Source of the DNA: Rachicladosporium sp. CCFEE 5018
Taxonomy: Eukaryota > Ascomycota > Dothideomycetes > Cladosporiales > Cladosporiaceae
Reading direction: 5' to 3'
Assembly (NCBI GenBank): GCA_002077045.2
Contig: KZ111166.1
Location: 6,308-64,211, forward strand
Length of the DNA stretch: 57,904 nt
Shown: one piece after another, positions 42,669-55,200 of the stretch
Layout: the number at the start of each line of letters is the position of its first letter
How positions within the stretch are numbered: position 1 is the stretch's first letter
Position numbers and translations under genes: made by a program
Notes under the pieces: generated by a model
Databases searched by the model: none
What the model was told of the DNA's origin: nothing
Seen by the model: the letters and a program-made list of their open reading frames with translations, nothing else

Positions 42669-44134
42669 ATGCGGTCAATACTATACGGCCTGGTGCTGGG
42701 CCTCACGAGCCTCGCTGCGGCTCTCTCAGCAGCCGGCAACACTCTACTAGTCGTCATTGAGGATGAAGCAGACAAGGCAAAGTATTCGACTTTCTGGTCG
42801 GATTTGACTTGTAAGTGGCTTCACGGACACACGAAGAGACAAAGTACTGACGAGATACACCAGCACGAGGCTTCCAACTCACATACTCCACACCAAAAGA
42901 CACGTCTCTTGGCCTCTTCCATCTCGGCGAACCCGCATACTCGCACCTCCTCCTACTCCCACCCAAATCGAAAGGCTTCGGCCCAAACCTTACGCCCAAG
43001 CTGATCATTGAATTCGTTAACGCTGGATCCAACGTCTTGCTTGCTCTGTCCGGGGACAGCTCAGTGCCCAGCGCGATCAGTAGTCTACTGCTGGAACTCG
43101 ACATCACTCTGCCCTCAGACCGGACGAGCTTAGTAGTGGATCACTTCAATTACGACACGAAGAGCGCGAGCGAACAGCATGATGTGCTGCTTCTGCCGTC
43201 TGGAAGCTCCGGAAAGAAGGGTATTAAGGACTACTTTGGTGTGGAAGGGCTTGTAGCACTGCCACGTGCAGTCGGACAAGTCCTGGGCAATGAGAGCCCG
43301 CTGCTGTCCTCCATTGTGAAAGCACCAGCGACCGCGTACACATACAGCCCTAAGTCGGATGATACTGAGGCCGATGATTTGTTCGCGACTGGCTCGCAGA
43401 TCAGCCTTGTGACCGCATTCCAGGCACTGAACAATGCACGCTTCACCGTACTGGGAAGTGTGGCGGCGTTGGAAGACAAGTGGTTCGACGCGTCAGTGCA
43501 AGCTGCGACTGCAGGCGCAAAAGCTAGCAAGTCCAGCAACCGCGCATTTGCAGAGAAGCTCTCAGCTTGGACGTTCAAGGAGGCTGGCGTGATCAAGGCA
43601 GGAATAGTCACCCACTCCCTGAACGAGACGGGACAGAAGACTACCGACATCACCAAAGCAGGCGTTGAGCTGAATCCCACAATTTACCGCATAAAGAACG
43701 ACGTGTACTACTCCATTGCCATCTCCGAATGGTCCGGCACGAATTGGACGCCCTTCACGCCAGCAGCAGGCGATGCAGTTCAACTGGATTTCAGCATGCT
43801 CTCGCCCTTTCACCGTCTGAACCTCATTCCCTCGCAACAGACAGCGAACGCCACGATCTTCACGCAGACCTTCAAGCTGCCAGACCAGCACGGCATCTTC
43901 AACTTCTACGTCAACTACCAGAGGCCATTCGTGACGAGTGTTGAGGAGAAGCGGACTGTCACTGTGAGGCACTTCGCGCATGATGAGTGGCCGAGAAGTT
44001 ATGTCATCTCAGGCGCATGGCCCTGGATCTCGGGCATCTGGGTGACGGTCGTGGGATGGTTGGTCTTCGTCGGGCTGTGGCTGTACAGCAAGCCGGCGCA
44101 ACCAAAGCAAGATCTCAAGGCGACGAAGAGGTGA
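42669..44134 (+). CDS. WBP1: Oligosaccharyltransferase subunit Wbp1/OST48
   Basis: Two exons: 42669-42810 and 42864-44134 (470 residues). A signal peptide (MRSILYGLVLGLTSLAAALS) is followed by the luminal OST48 domain: TLLVVIEDEADKAKYSTFW, FNYDTKSASEQHDVLLLP and a C-terminal FNFYVNYQRPFVTSVEEK. A single membrane helix near residues 436-456 (WISGIWVTVVGWLVFVGLWL) and a short Lys-rich cytosolic tail ending KATKR complete it. It is a non-catalytic subunit of the ER complex that N-glycosylates nascent proteins. Length and topology are normal. The tail lacks the classical KKxx spacing seen in yeast Wbp1. Confidence 0.92.
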
Positions 44135-44491
44135 GGCGCTATTGAATGCGAAGCAGTGTAGCATAGCGTTTCAATTCGCTGTAACAAAAGCATTCTACAC
44201 ACTGGCTCAGGTCAGAGCCGGGACCAAGTTCCAGACTCATCTGCGCATCATCTCTAAGACATCTGCTACTGACTTCGTCCATAGAGCATCGAGGTGCGCT
44301 GGCGGTGCAAATTATTCCTGTGCAAGCTATGCAACCAACTATCGCGCAGCTGAGTCCTGACAGCTTCCGAATTCGGCCAAGGATACGGCATGTGTACTTG
44401 GTGGGGGTATAGCTACACATATGCGCAAGTGCTTACTACTGACGACACTCTCAGTGATCGATCCACCCGCACGTCAGCTGCTGAGCACAAC
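44135..44491. other. Intergenic region
   Basis: 357 nt between WBP1 and the next plus-strand gene. The frame of the downstream gene is open from 44390, but the context favours the Met at 44492. Confidence 0.45.
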
Positions 44492-45391
44492 ATGGCAACG
44501 ATGGCGACCCCATTGCACAGCATAAGTGCTGCCACACAGACGGTCGATAAATCATGTCCACTACCAGTGCTCCATCTCACAGCCGAAGGACCCAAGGAGT
44601 CCCGCCTGCTACTATTACCCACGGAACTGCTCACACAGATAATCGAGTATGTCTTCGAGGACTCAAGCATCGGGCCAGTCACACATATGCCAAACGGTAT
44701 CGCAGTCCTCAACAGTTCTTACACCGCAAGCTCCAAACTCTGGCCACTGCTAGCGTGTCGCCAGCTCTACTACGACCACCAATTCCTCGCCCTTGCCTAC
44801 ACAAGCTTCTCGATCACCAGCCCTTTCGCCAATATCGATGCGCGGCTAATCTCACTTGCACCAAGTCTTCAGTCAGCAATTCGCTCGCTCACGTTCGTCG
44901 CTGACGACCGTCATTTCCGCATGCTCATCGCCTGGGGCAACTGTCCGTTCGATATGCCCAATCTGCAACTGGACACTCTAGCGATCGTTCTTCTCTCATC
45001 AAGTCGCTGGCACTTCCTCTTCGACCACACCAGAGACCTCATCCAGCTCCTCCGCCGCCTGCACAATCTCAAACGCCTCGTCTTCGTCCGCAACAATGCG
45101 TCCGTCAAAGGCAGTTTCAAGACCTGGTGTAATCGGCTTATCGGGCTAATCCTAAAGATAGACCACGAGCAACGGTACCTAGTTGATCCGCCAAACCTGG
45201 AGCAGGTCTGGTGGAGCTGGGAGTATGATGCCAAGGCGCAGACTTTCACGCTTGAGGCGGCGGAGGCGCGGCCGCTGATGGGGGAGGACGAATATATGAG
45301 GCGTTCGCTGGGGTTGATGGAGACATTGAGGGTTAGTGTGGAGAGTGAGGAGTGGAATCCGGATCCGAGGAGTAGGGTGATGTATTACTGA
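44492..45391 (+). CDS. F-box-like hypothetical protein
   Basis: 299 residues from MATMATPLHS (ATG 44492 in CACAACATGG context); an in-frame Met at 44390 would add 34 residues. Residues ~43-60 read RLLLLPTELLTQIIEYVFED, the F-box-like LPxELLxxIxxYV pattern. LACRQLYYDHQFLALAY occupies the second conserved block position, and a Leu-rich region follows (DLIQLLRRLHNLKRLVFVRN). A different subgroup from the 40499 gene. Role in ubiquitination is possible but unproven. Confidence 0.68.
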   Translation: MATMATPLHSISAATQTVDKSCPLPVLHLTAEGPKESRLLLLPTELLTQIIEYVFEDSSIGPVTHMPNGIAVLNSSYTASSKLWPLLACRQLYYDHQFLALAYTSFSITSPFANIDARLISLAPSLQSAIRSLTFVADDRHFRMLIAWGNCPFDMPNLQLDTLAIVLLSSSRWHFLFDHTRDLIQLLRRLHNLKRLVFVRNNASVKGSFKTWCNRLIGLILKIDHEQRYLVDPPNLEQVWWSWEYDAKAQTFTLEAAEARPLMGEDEYMRRSLGLMETLRVSVESEEWNPDPRSRVMYY

Positions 45392-45846
45392 TCGATGCCG
45401 CGCTTAGAAATAAGCCACTGCACTGGAGCAGGCGAGCAGGCTGCAGTTCACAGCTGTCTCTGAGCACGAGACGCGTGGTCTGAACACGACCGCTTGACAG
45501 GATCATGATGATCACGTGCCAAAAAGCTTCTGGCTTATGCCCGATATGCCCGGGGAGATATGCGGGTCTGCGATAAGATGCCGCCTACTACTGCACGACC
45601 TCGAGAGCTGCCAGACTGGAGTTCAAAGTCAATGATGTGCGCGCCGGAGAAACACATGACGACACGCACAATGGCGCTGATAACGATGATTGTCCGTGGA
45701 TCTAGATCGCCACTGCGATGGATCTTCCTTCAACATCAGGACGCGCATTGAACCCAACGGGCCATGCTCATGATTCACATTCGCGTGCTGCACTCAGGCA
45801 CTCTCGTTGACTACCGAGACGATTGAGGTGATATTACGAAGCAGCT
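45392..45846. promoter_or_regulatory. Promoter region of the OYE-family gene
   Basis: 455 nt, no gene recognised. Confidence 0.45.
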
Positions 45847-47351
45847 ATGTCGACCACAACCGAGACCAAGACTGAAGTTGAGAAGACCGCAATCGAACTT
45901 ATCTCGGAGCCTTTAACGTTACAATGCGGTCTTACCCTACCGAATCGCCTGGTGAAGTGCCCTATGCAAGAGACTCTAGCAATAGGACCCTACTTTGACC
46001 CTCCTATGGAAGCCTTTGGCAATCTATACAGCAAGTGGGCAAAGTCAAGCTACGGCTTGATCATCACAGGGCAGGTGCAGGTCGACCGTCGCTTCTTGTC
46101 GATTGCCGGGGACGTATGTGTACATGAGAAGAGTCTCGAATCAGACATCCTAGCTATCTGGAAGCAGTGGGCTCAAACTGCGCAGAGTGAGGGCACGCCG
46201 TGTATCGTTCAGATCGCGCATCCTGGCAGGATGTCTCCGATGGGTGCTGGCATCCGGCCCGCGGATATGCCAGCGCTGTGTCCTAGCAGTGTACCCGTAA
46301 AGCTAGGAGATTCGTGGCTTGACAAGATGGCGCTGGAGAAGGTGCTGGGCACGCCGAAAGCTATGGAGGAGAGCGAGATCGATGAGGTGGTTGCGATGTG
46401 TAAGTATCTCGGACTAGAATCCACAGCTACAGTGCAACGCTGACTTCCGTGACAGTCGTCCACGGCGCAGTAGTAGCGCGAGAAGCCGGATTCGCCGGCT
46501 GTCAGCTACACGGAGCCCATGGCTTCCTCCTCTCACAGTTTCTCTCACCCTACACAAATCGACGCACAGACTCGTACGGTGGCTCACCAGAGAATCGCAT
46601 GAAACTTCTTCGCCGCCTCGTAACCGAGATTCGCGAAGTCTGTCCTCGGCCCTACTGCCTCTCGGTCAAGCTCAACAGCGCAGACTACATGGACGCTGGG
46701 ACCGGGTTGCAGCAAGACGAAGGACTCGAACAGGTACGCTGGCTCGTTGAGTGTGGTATGGTGGATTTTGTGGAGATTAGCGGTGGCAACGCGGAGAACA
46801 AGACGAGCGGGCTACATCAGTCGTTTGGCAAGAAGACGATCGACAAGGCACCTAAGATGAGGGAAAGCACGAGGATACGAGAAGCATTCTTTACGGAATT
46901 CGCGGAGAAGGTGCAATCTCTGGACTCACCTATACCAATCCAGCTCTCCGGCGGCTTCCGCTCACGAACCGGCATGGCTGATGCATTGGACTCTGGCATT
47001 TGCCAGATGATCGGTCTCGGCCGCGCAGCTGTTCTTGAGCCAGAGCTCCCGCGCAAGGTCTTGCTGAACCCGGAGTACGATGACGAGCTGGCGCTCGGTA
47101 TGAGCCACATTGTCCGAGGACAGTGGCTGAGTAATATGGTGCCGATCAAAGTCATCGGGGCTGGTCTGCCTATTCAGTTCTTCTACTATAACATGAAGAG
47201 GCTAGGCAAGGGCCTGTCAAGCGATCCGGATGCGAGCATACCATATGTGATTGCAATGAGTATCTGGGAGACGGTGAGTAGTGGCTGGTCAAAGTCCATA
47301 CAGCAGGTGATTGCGACAATCAGTGGAGGTGCGCGGGTAAAGATGGAGTAG
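45847..47351 (+). CDS. Old-yellow-enzyme family NADH:flavin oxidoreductase
   Basis: Two exons: 45847-46399 and 46456-47351 (482 residues). The TIM-barrel shows LPNRLVKCPMQE near residue 40, IVQIAHPGRMSP, the diagnostic FAGCQLHGAHGFLLSQFLSP followed by NRRTDSYGGSPENRMK (FMN and active-site region), FVEISGGN, and the phosphate-binding LSGGFRSRTGM then IGLGRAAV. The family reduces activated C=C bonds using NAD(P)H and FMN. The C-terminal ~90 residues extend past the barrel, with a hydrophobic segment near 430-455. It is convergent with an MFS transporter, 70 nt apart; they may serve one metabolite, but this is only proximity. Confidence 0.88.
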
Positions 47352-47421
47352 GTGTATGTAACCACAGAGCAGCACTGCAACCAAGCTTCCATCATCAGTG
47401 TGCTGCAGACCATGACTGCGG

Positions 47422-49295
47422 TCAATGCACTACCCCCGCCCTCCCCATCTCTTCCACGTACTTCGCATACCTCCCCGCGCTCCTCGCCCTCAGGCCCTTC
47501 CCGTACTTCACGAACACTAGGAAGGTCAAGCACTGCGCCATGCCCGCAAACGCCGCGAGTATGAACGCGTTCTGCAGCCCCATGTTCGTGACCCAAGGCG
47601 TGACGCCGTAGCCTATCGCGAAGCTCATGGTGTTGCGCACGAGGATCACGGTAACGATCGCCTCGCCGCCGAGGTCGCCGTAGGAGTCTATGCAGTAGGA
47701 GACGGATAGCTGCAGGCCGATGGTGTTGGTGAGGGCTATAATGCCCATTGCCTAGTACAAGGTCAGTAAGCACGACAGCTAACGTGAGTTCAGATTAGAG
47801 TGACTCACGAAGACGCAGCCAAACCAGTGAATGGCGTGCGCGGCGCCCACACCCAATAGGATCAGCCCAAAAGGGACCAGGAGTAGCGATGGCGTGAAGA
47901 GCCAGAGTCTGTGCTCAGCCTCGAGGATGCCTTTGTTACGACGTGCTAGCCACAGCACGATACGGTCACCGCCGTAGCCTGTGTATGCACTGCCGATGGC
48001 TACGCCAATGAGGGGCGAGACGTAGGACAGACCGACAGCCCAGGAAGCAAAGTTGTAGTTTGGGCCGGCGAGGATGAGTGACGCGGTGGCTGTGAAGGTG
48101 TCAGAAGTTGGTATGTGAGGACGCATGGGGTTTCGAAGAGCCTACCATTGAGCACGTTAAACCAGACTAGGTTCGAGCCGTACGAGAAGCCGGCGTAAAA
48201 GATGACTGGGAAGATCAGCGGCCGCGCCACCATGCCGCCAAGACGGATCGGCTTGCGTAAATCGGCGCTCTGGAAGGGCTTGATCTTGTCAAGGTAGGTC
48301 TTTCGTCGTGTAGCGGGCACTGGTGACGGCGAGGCAGCCTCCAGAGCCGAACTCTCCACGCCTTTCTTCTCATCATCGGACACGCTAGGCGGAGTGGTGT
48401 CTGCAACGCGGTGCTCGGGCTCAGGCTCATGGCCAACGAGCTGAGATCGGTCGAAGTTCGTTTCCTCCATGAAGAAGAACAAGAATACGAATCCCATCGC
48501 GCAGAAGATCGCACACCAGTACAGCACCCACTCCCACCCTTGCCCTCGATCAATGAAGCCGGCAATGATGGGCGCGAAGAAGTTACTCCCCGCCAAGAGA
48601 AGTGCATACAGCCCGATGTATCGGCCTCGTTCATGTTGGTAGTAGATGTCCGTAACGCTGATCTCGCACAGGGACTCGATCGGAGCGCCAAAGAATCCTT
48701 GCAAGATCTTGTTGGCGATCCACTGGCCATTGGTCGCTGTGTGCGGCGCCCAGACTTGGATGCACATGGTGGCGAGCATGCTGAAGAGGTAGACAGGGCG
48801 TTTGCCGAATTGAAGAGCGAGGGGTTGCCAGAAGAGACAGCCCCAGCCAAAGGCCAGGAACATGTACTGAGACAATGTCAGTTGTCCACACGCTTACGAT
48901 GACTTGCTCAACGGTCGAGATACCCCAGTACCAGCGTTCAAGTTCGCAATTGTTAGCCCAGTGGCTTCCGAGATGGGCTCGAGGACGGAGTAGATAGCAG
49001 CCGAAGCAATGCCAACCATAAGCGTGTACACGCACATGCATATCGTCGACAGGAGCTTTCGTCTGGGCGACCAATTGAGCTACACAATTATCAGCATATG
49101 TTGATACGGTAGTCTTATGCAAGTAGCTACTGGGTCGTCGGGATCTGAAGAAGGTGCCGGCACGAGTACAATGTCTCGTTCGCCGCCTTTAGCATGTTGC
49201 GCCAGTAGTGTGCCCTCCAAGTCCACGAGGTGCACGGTTCCTGGGATTGGCGACGAGGCATCTGTGTGCGTCTCCTTTAGGGCAAAGAAGCCCAT
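47422..49295 (-). CDS. MFS transporter (DHA1-like), five exons
   Basis: Minus-strand exons 49295-49131, 49079-48924, 48866-48146, 48089-47809, 47751-47422; all phases agree (550 residues). The cytosolic N-terminus with DPDDPLNWSPRRK is the usual entry to TM1 in fungal drug:H+ antiporters. LQFGKRPVYLFSMLAT is a variant motif A between TM2 and TM3. ILQGFFGAPIESLCE and YQHERGRYIGLYAL follow, then a charged central loop (residues ~255-310) and six further helices. The protein should export or import a small molecule at the plasma membrane. The C-terminus is short and basic. Neighbouring OYE gene is convergent. Confidence 0.9.
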
Positions 49296-49853
49296 TATGA
49301 TGTGGAAGGGATCTTGAGATCGAGACCAAGATTGAGTCGGGTGGTACGAAATTAGGAAATAAACAACGAGAGCATGAAAACTGTGTCCCTACCTGATCGG
49401 CACGACTTTGATGTGAAAGAGCTGCAATGTTCTGAACACGAGAAAGTGATGCCAATCGTTGGAGTGCGATGCTCGGAGTCTGGCACCCAGCGGTATGGTA
49501 GTTAGACCGTCAGACCCACTGAAGCTATGCATGAAGCCGGGGTGTTGATATCGATCTTGCAGATCTGTGTCTCCTCAGGCTGCCTGAAGGCCACTTCAGA
49601 GCCATGGTGGAGCTCAACATGCGGAAGAATGATAAGCAAGATAAGGCGTCGGCATATCTCTGCCGAAACCATTAATACTGGGATGGACTTACCGCACTGG
49701 GATGAAGCACACTGAAAGCATGGCTGTCCTGCCAGCGACCAATGCGGATTGCAGGTCAATCTTACGACCGCCGAGACCATGGCCAAATATACCATGGCCA
49801 TGCCGTACTGCACGCGCACCGCTCGACATAAAGAGCATCCCATCGTTACCCGC
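49296..49853. other. Intergenic region upstream of the MFS transporter
   Basis: 560 nt. A long minus-strand open frame (49502-50026) overlaps the next gene out of frame and has no recognisable content; no gene called. Confidence 0.45.
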
Positions 49854-51683
49854 TCAAATTGGGACCCAATCAGGGTGCGCATCAAGCATCCTCTCGCTCG
49901 CAAGCTGATCGTTTGAGAGCACATTGTGTTCAAACCAGCAGTCCTTGCACAAGTCATCGCGCAATCTCGTGGCGTATGCTTCCAAGTATGCTGTAGCCAT
50001 GGGCGACAGGCGTTTAAGCTTGTCAAGCTGACTGTAGAATTCGATCAACGTGCAACTGGCTGTACCGCGCGCTGCGTGCAATGTGTCCTCGTCGGCTGCA
50101 GACGACTCTGGCGTGAGTAGTCCAGTCACGTCTACGTCCGGCACGACCGGATCAAGCTCTTCGCAATGCTCTGCGCAATAGTCTGCTGCGTCGCGCAGAC
50201 GAGCTTTGCCCTCTGGTGGCACTGAGAAGGCCTCCGTCTGGAATTGCCCGAGCAACATCTCGGGTACTTCTTCATGCTCAGCAGCCTTCTCCAGCAGACT
50301 CATCACGTAAGCTTCAAGCTGTGTCAACGTAGGATCTCCATCATGCAACTCAGGTGCATTTGCTTCCTTCGGTCTCGGGAGTGATTCTGTGGCAGTCTCA
50401 GCCATGTGGTGTAGTGACTCGCGATGTGGGAATTCGATTGACCGGTCGAAGACCTCATCATACAAGGTCGAGGCGTCTCGTTGCGATTGCGCGCGATCGA
50501 TGCCAGTGAAGCTCAGCAACATGCTGCCACGGATTGGTCTGTAATCAGCGCAACTGTTCAGCAATGACCGACCAGCTTTCTGGCTCGCTAGACGCTCCAG
50601 CCCGGCAATCGTGCATGACATTCGCATTAAGTCGGCTTCGGCGGTCTTGAATAAACTGGTCTTCTGCTCCATAGCTCCCTTGTGTCGCGCTGTTGCCTCA
50701 TTTGCTCCGTGAAGTGCTGTGAGTTCTGTGACGTGCCTCTGGAACGCTTGAAGCTGCTCACGTCTGGCGCTTCCTCTGCTGACCGCGAGCATGGTCTTCT
50801 TCAACGCTGGATCCGATGCAGCCCGGCCTGCGATCAGCTTGATAATTGGTCCGGAGGGCAACGTTGTGGCTACGTCCTCTGCTGCTTGAGCGTAAGGCGA
50901 ACGGTAGCTATCACCCACCGCACCCATACACCTCTTCACATCAACGAGGATACGATGTGCTCGAGTAGCGGTCACCATCTTCAGTTGAACTAGGCGCTTC
51001 TCGATGCAGCTCACTGTACAGCAGTCAAAGCGCGACACCTCCTGCCCTGCCGTAAGCAGTATTGTTCCAGATTACGAAGTGGATACAAGGGGCGATGGCG
51101 GTCTTAGAGGTGGAAGTAATGGTTTCCTGACAGTGTGCAATCGTGCCCACGATGTGAAGGAAGCATCCGTAAGGCTCTCAGCAGTCTTCGCAAGGCTCAT
51201 GGCTGCCATTGCGTCCGCTTCGCCGGCATACGGATGCCAGCACTTTGTTTGACTCTGCTGTCCACCCGCGACTATTACCGAGTCCTCGATCGCAGGATCG
51301 ACAATACCCAGATCGGCATTGACACTCCAAAGATTGATCTCATTCAGCTCACGCTCCGGTTCAGGGACGGGTCGATCAGCCCAGCAAAGCCGCTCTGCTA
51401 CCAGGAAAAGCTTGCGATCCTGGGTTGAGAAGGCCCGTCGCTTGCGACACTTCGCGCATTTTCCCGGCCAGTCCTCCTTCTCATGCAGTGCATGCCAGGA
51501 GTCGAAGGGTGATAGTGACAGTGGGTAGGCAACGTCATGGAAGTTGTGGCCGCGGCCAGAAGCTGGGTGGTTGGCATGCCTGATCCTGAGCGCGAATGGT
51601 TTGGGCTGCTCGTCACCTCGTCGTCGTTTGGCGGCGTGGCAAGCTTCCTGCTCGTCTGACAAGCGCCGTTTGTTAGAAGACAT
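49854..51683 (-). CDS. Orphan nuclear-type protein with CxxC motif
   Basis: Two exons, 51683-51087 and 51041-49854, joined by a 45-nt phase-0 intron; both exon lengths are multiples of three (594 residues). Start MSSNKRRLSDEQEA was chosen as the first sensible Met. The N-terminus has a bipartite-like basic stretch (KRR, then AAKRRR). GKCAKCRKRR near residues 75-85 could bind zinc with other Cys. The long second exon is mostly helical with a Leu/Ala pattern, ends with an acidic region (CEELDPVVPDVDVTG) and a Cys-containing tail (CKDCWFEHN). I recognise no family. Confidence 0.7.
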
Positions 51684-52289
51684 TACCTTATACACTTCCC
51701 CGCATTCCGATACTGATCAGCTGAAGTGTGTGTGAGAAGGCGCGTTTAGAGGAGACGCGACTCGGGAAGTGGAGAGCGGGCCCGGGCTTCACCTCTCTGT
51801 TGATCGACTCCTGACGATCATCGTTCACTTTCTAACCTCAGACCATCGGAGGGGGACTCACACAAAATCCTGCATCACACACGATTTCGATCATGCCTAG
51901 GTCTGATACCGGGTCACCTCGTCGGGGTGGACTTCTCACTTCGAGATGGTACGCGCTGGCGGCGGCACAGGTTTGTGCAGTACCTCATCATCAATGATGC
52001 AGTCGACAGCTCACAACCGCCTGCGTGATTCGTGCTGAGTCTTTCCTGCCCTTTTTCATCCTGTCATGTCCCGTAGTTCATGTTGGTACCCTTATTTATC
52101 AAGCACAATATCGCCTGCTCAGATCGTAGCTTCTACAAGACATTGCAGCCCGCACGCGTGAAGGTAAGAGCATGAGGTCTGTTGACTGCCTAGTGGCGTG
52201 TAACGATTTCGAGTCGCCATGTTAAGGATCTCAACATCGCACGCTTGCATGGACATCAGAGCAGCTGATACGTGAACGTCGACGCTTAC
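51684..52289. promoter_or_regulatory. Divergent intergenic region
   Basis: About 600 nt head-to-head spacer. No gene recognised. Confidence 0.5.
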
Positions 52290-55200
52290 ATGCGAACGCA
52301 ACGAAGCAACTTCGACCTGATTAGCATGTTTTCCCGATCGAGCAGCACTAACGGAGATCGTCAACGGCACACAAAGACATCTGCATCTGGCCGGCGATCG
52401 GGCACGATCTCAGATCCATTCATCTCTCACCAACATGCTGGGGTGGCCGCTACAGAAGCATACAAGCGCGCGCAGGCAGCGGAGAAGGATGCTCCCCTGG
52501 CCCACAGGTCGAGCTCAGCTAGACCGCAACGGCGCAAGAGTCAAGCATCAGGTCGATCCGAAGGCAGCCATCTGGAAGAAGCGCGACTTGGACAACGGAG
52601 ATCTACTCAAAGACGCGACAGTTGCATCGCTGCTCCACAAGTACGCATAGAATCATCGAAGCAGTACATGCCGGATCCGCCGCGTTCGCCCCGAGTTGGC
52701 GAGACCATCATCACCCGCAAGCGATCTGTCATCCCGCCAAGCCCGGTAGTAATTACTGAGCCGATACGACATGCTCTGCCACCGAGCGTTGACCGGCGTC
52801 ACGGCCGGTATCTGTCCAGCGTCGAGAACGGAAGTCCTGCACCCCGACTCACTTCAGTCTGTCGTGACTCGCAACATCAACAGACGCCTCGTCATGCCGA
52901 CAAGAGCTATGAAGAGGGGCTGTCGATCCGATACACACAGCCGCGTAGCTACGCAGAGCGAATCAGCAGAATTGCTTCATCGCCGCCTGCCATGCCCATA
53001 CGTGAGACGCAGACAGACGACGATATTGTAGCGATGGCCCGAGATCGATATCTGCAGGACTTCCAACAGAAGAAACCACGCGAACGGAAGTCGCTCTTCT
53101 TCGGATCTGTGCAGAAGCTGCAGAAACGCAGCATGACAGACCTACGACACGATCGAGGCTCTACACAGCAAGAGTCTTCCGCACGCATCATCGAAGCTGT
53201 CAACAGTGCGGTTCCATTAGGGAAATCCACGGACGCAGCACACCAGAGATCCCCTCTTTCCGGCATGCGAGGCAGCCTTGCGCAGAATCCGCGTGGCGTA
53301 TCTGGATCAATCAAGGAACGATTCAGTAAGCTCTTCAGGAAGCCTTCGCATGTACCTTTCGGTCATCCAGCTCAGCAGGTCCGAGCCGAGACTCTACATC
53401 ACCCAGTGCTGGCGACTGGCAGTCCAATAGATGAGCAACATACCGACAACACCAGTGATCCATTTGTCATGACGTCGCTTGAGACACCAATAGGGGAACA
53501 CGGACCTCTACAACTCATCGTTAACAGCGTTGGGAGCAGACTCAGTGTTTGCCACGACAGCACTGACGCAAAGTCTCGAGTGACGAGTTGGACTAACTCG
53601 ACGGCAGCTGGCACCATGAGCACGCAGGGGTTCTTATATAATCCGCAGTCAGCCGACGAACATGGTCGGATGCGGCGAGTGTCCAGCATCTCGACACTGC
53701 GAAAGAAAGGCTCGTTCTTTGGCCGCGCAATCCAGACTCGTCTGCGAAAGGCTAGCCGTGCTGACATGGCAAGTTCAGAAGAGAGTCAAGTTCTGTTCGA
53801 GGCGCTGCAAGACCGAAGTCGCCAGCCAGAGCAGACGCCCAGTATATCGACTCCCAAAACCAAAGCAGACAATGTGTCTGAATCAGTGCATGAGCGCTCT
53901 TCTCTCCCATCGCAGGTTTCGCGATCAGTTGACCCCTCGGCTGGCACAGTTCGGACAATCCATTCTGAAGTCGAGCTACCTCGACCGCAGATGATGTCGC
54001 CCGTCATCGAAGCCTCGCCAGACCGTGCACCTCGGCGTTCGAGCTCACCCAGTACGACGCCTACACAGAGATATCCAAATATTAGCCGTACGAAGCGACC
54101 TAGCACCCTGTACGCCAAACTACCAACGCAGGAGCATATCGCACGTCGCATGCAACGCGCTCAGAACATATGGCAGGGTCCACTGGACACCGCTTCACCT
54201 GCTGCCGAAAGCCAGTTCAGTGGGAAGTACGTCGAAGACAACCCATACGAGCTGCCATCATTAGGCCGAAACTCATACTATGAGCCCGTCAAGGATGCTG
54301 GAGGGTTGCCGCGATGTTCGAGGGTATCCGAGACGAGGCCAGTCGCGAGGAATGCTCTGATCTCTCCAAGCCTGTACTCTCGTGCATCGGACGACGCGTC
54401 GCCTCGGCCAATGTTTCCGGAAGATCATGGTGGGACCCTGATCACAGTGACTAGTCGATCGGTCAAGCGGTACGAGCTATCGCCAGCGAAGCAGCGAGCA
54501 ACAGCGGTCGATCAGCCTGTGCAAGGTAGTCGTGAATGGCGCAAGTGGCTGTCCGATGAGCTTCAAACATTCGCCGAATTACCGGATGGAAGCGATGACC
54601 TACCGCGACTGCAGCAGGAGAAGTCAGTGGAGGAAGAGGAGACCTCGGCCGTGCTTGGCAAGCAAGACCACGACAGCCGCGGACCCATGGTCAAGCGACA
54701 CACATCTGACTCACCACCTGCTACAGGCAAGCACAAGGAGTCTAAGAATCGGCGCTCACGGGCTACGAGTAGGCGCTCAAGCTACATGAACGAGCGTTTC
54801 CCAATGATCGAGTCTAGCCGCAACTCGAGTCGCCAAAGTCAGAGTCGACAGAGCGCAAGGAACAGCTGTAAATTCTCGTCGATTAACTCCGAACGTCCTG
54901 TTCACATTTCGCGCGGAGAGGATGTAATGCAGCCCAGCTCTGATGTCTTCACGACGCACGTTACAGCCGACCGAACACTTCGCGCGCATGGCTCCGCGGC
55001 CACTTTCCAGGATACGAACGACAGCGACTCTGTGCTGAAGTCGATATCTTACCAATCCTCCCAACCATCCCATGACTTGCCCTCTACTACGCAGTCTGCT
55101 AAGATGGACGCAGCCCAGGGCAGGGCTGACTATCGTCACGAATCGAGCATGAAAGCCTGCGGCAAAGCCAAGTCTGTATTCGACCTTCGTGCGAAGTACA

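Noticed and set aside
49502..50026. 174-codon minus-strand frame
   Set aside because: Overlaps the end of the orphan gene (49854-51683) in another frame; no domain pattern.
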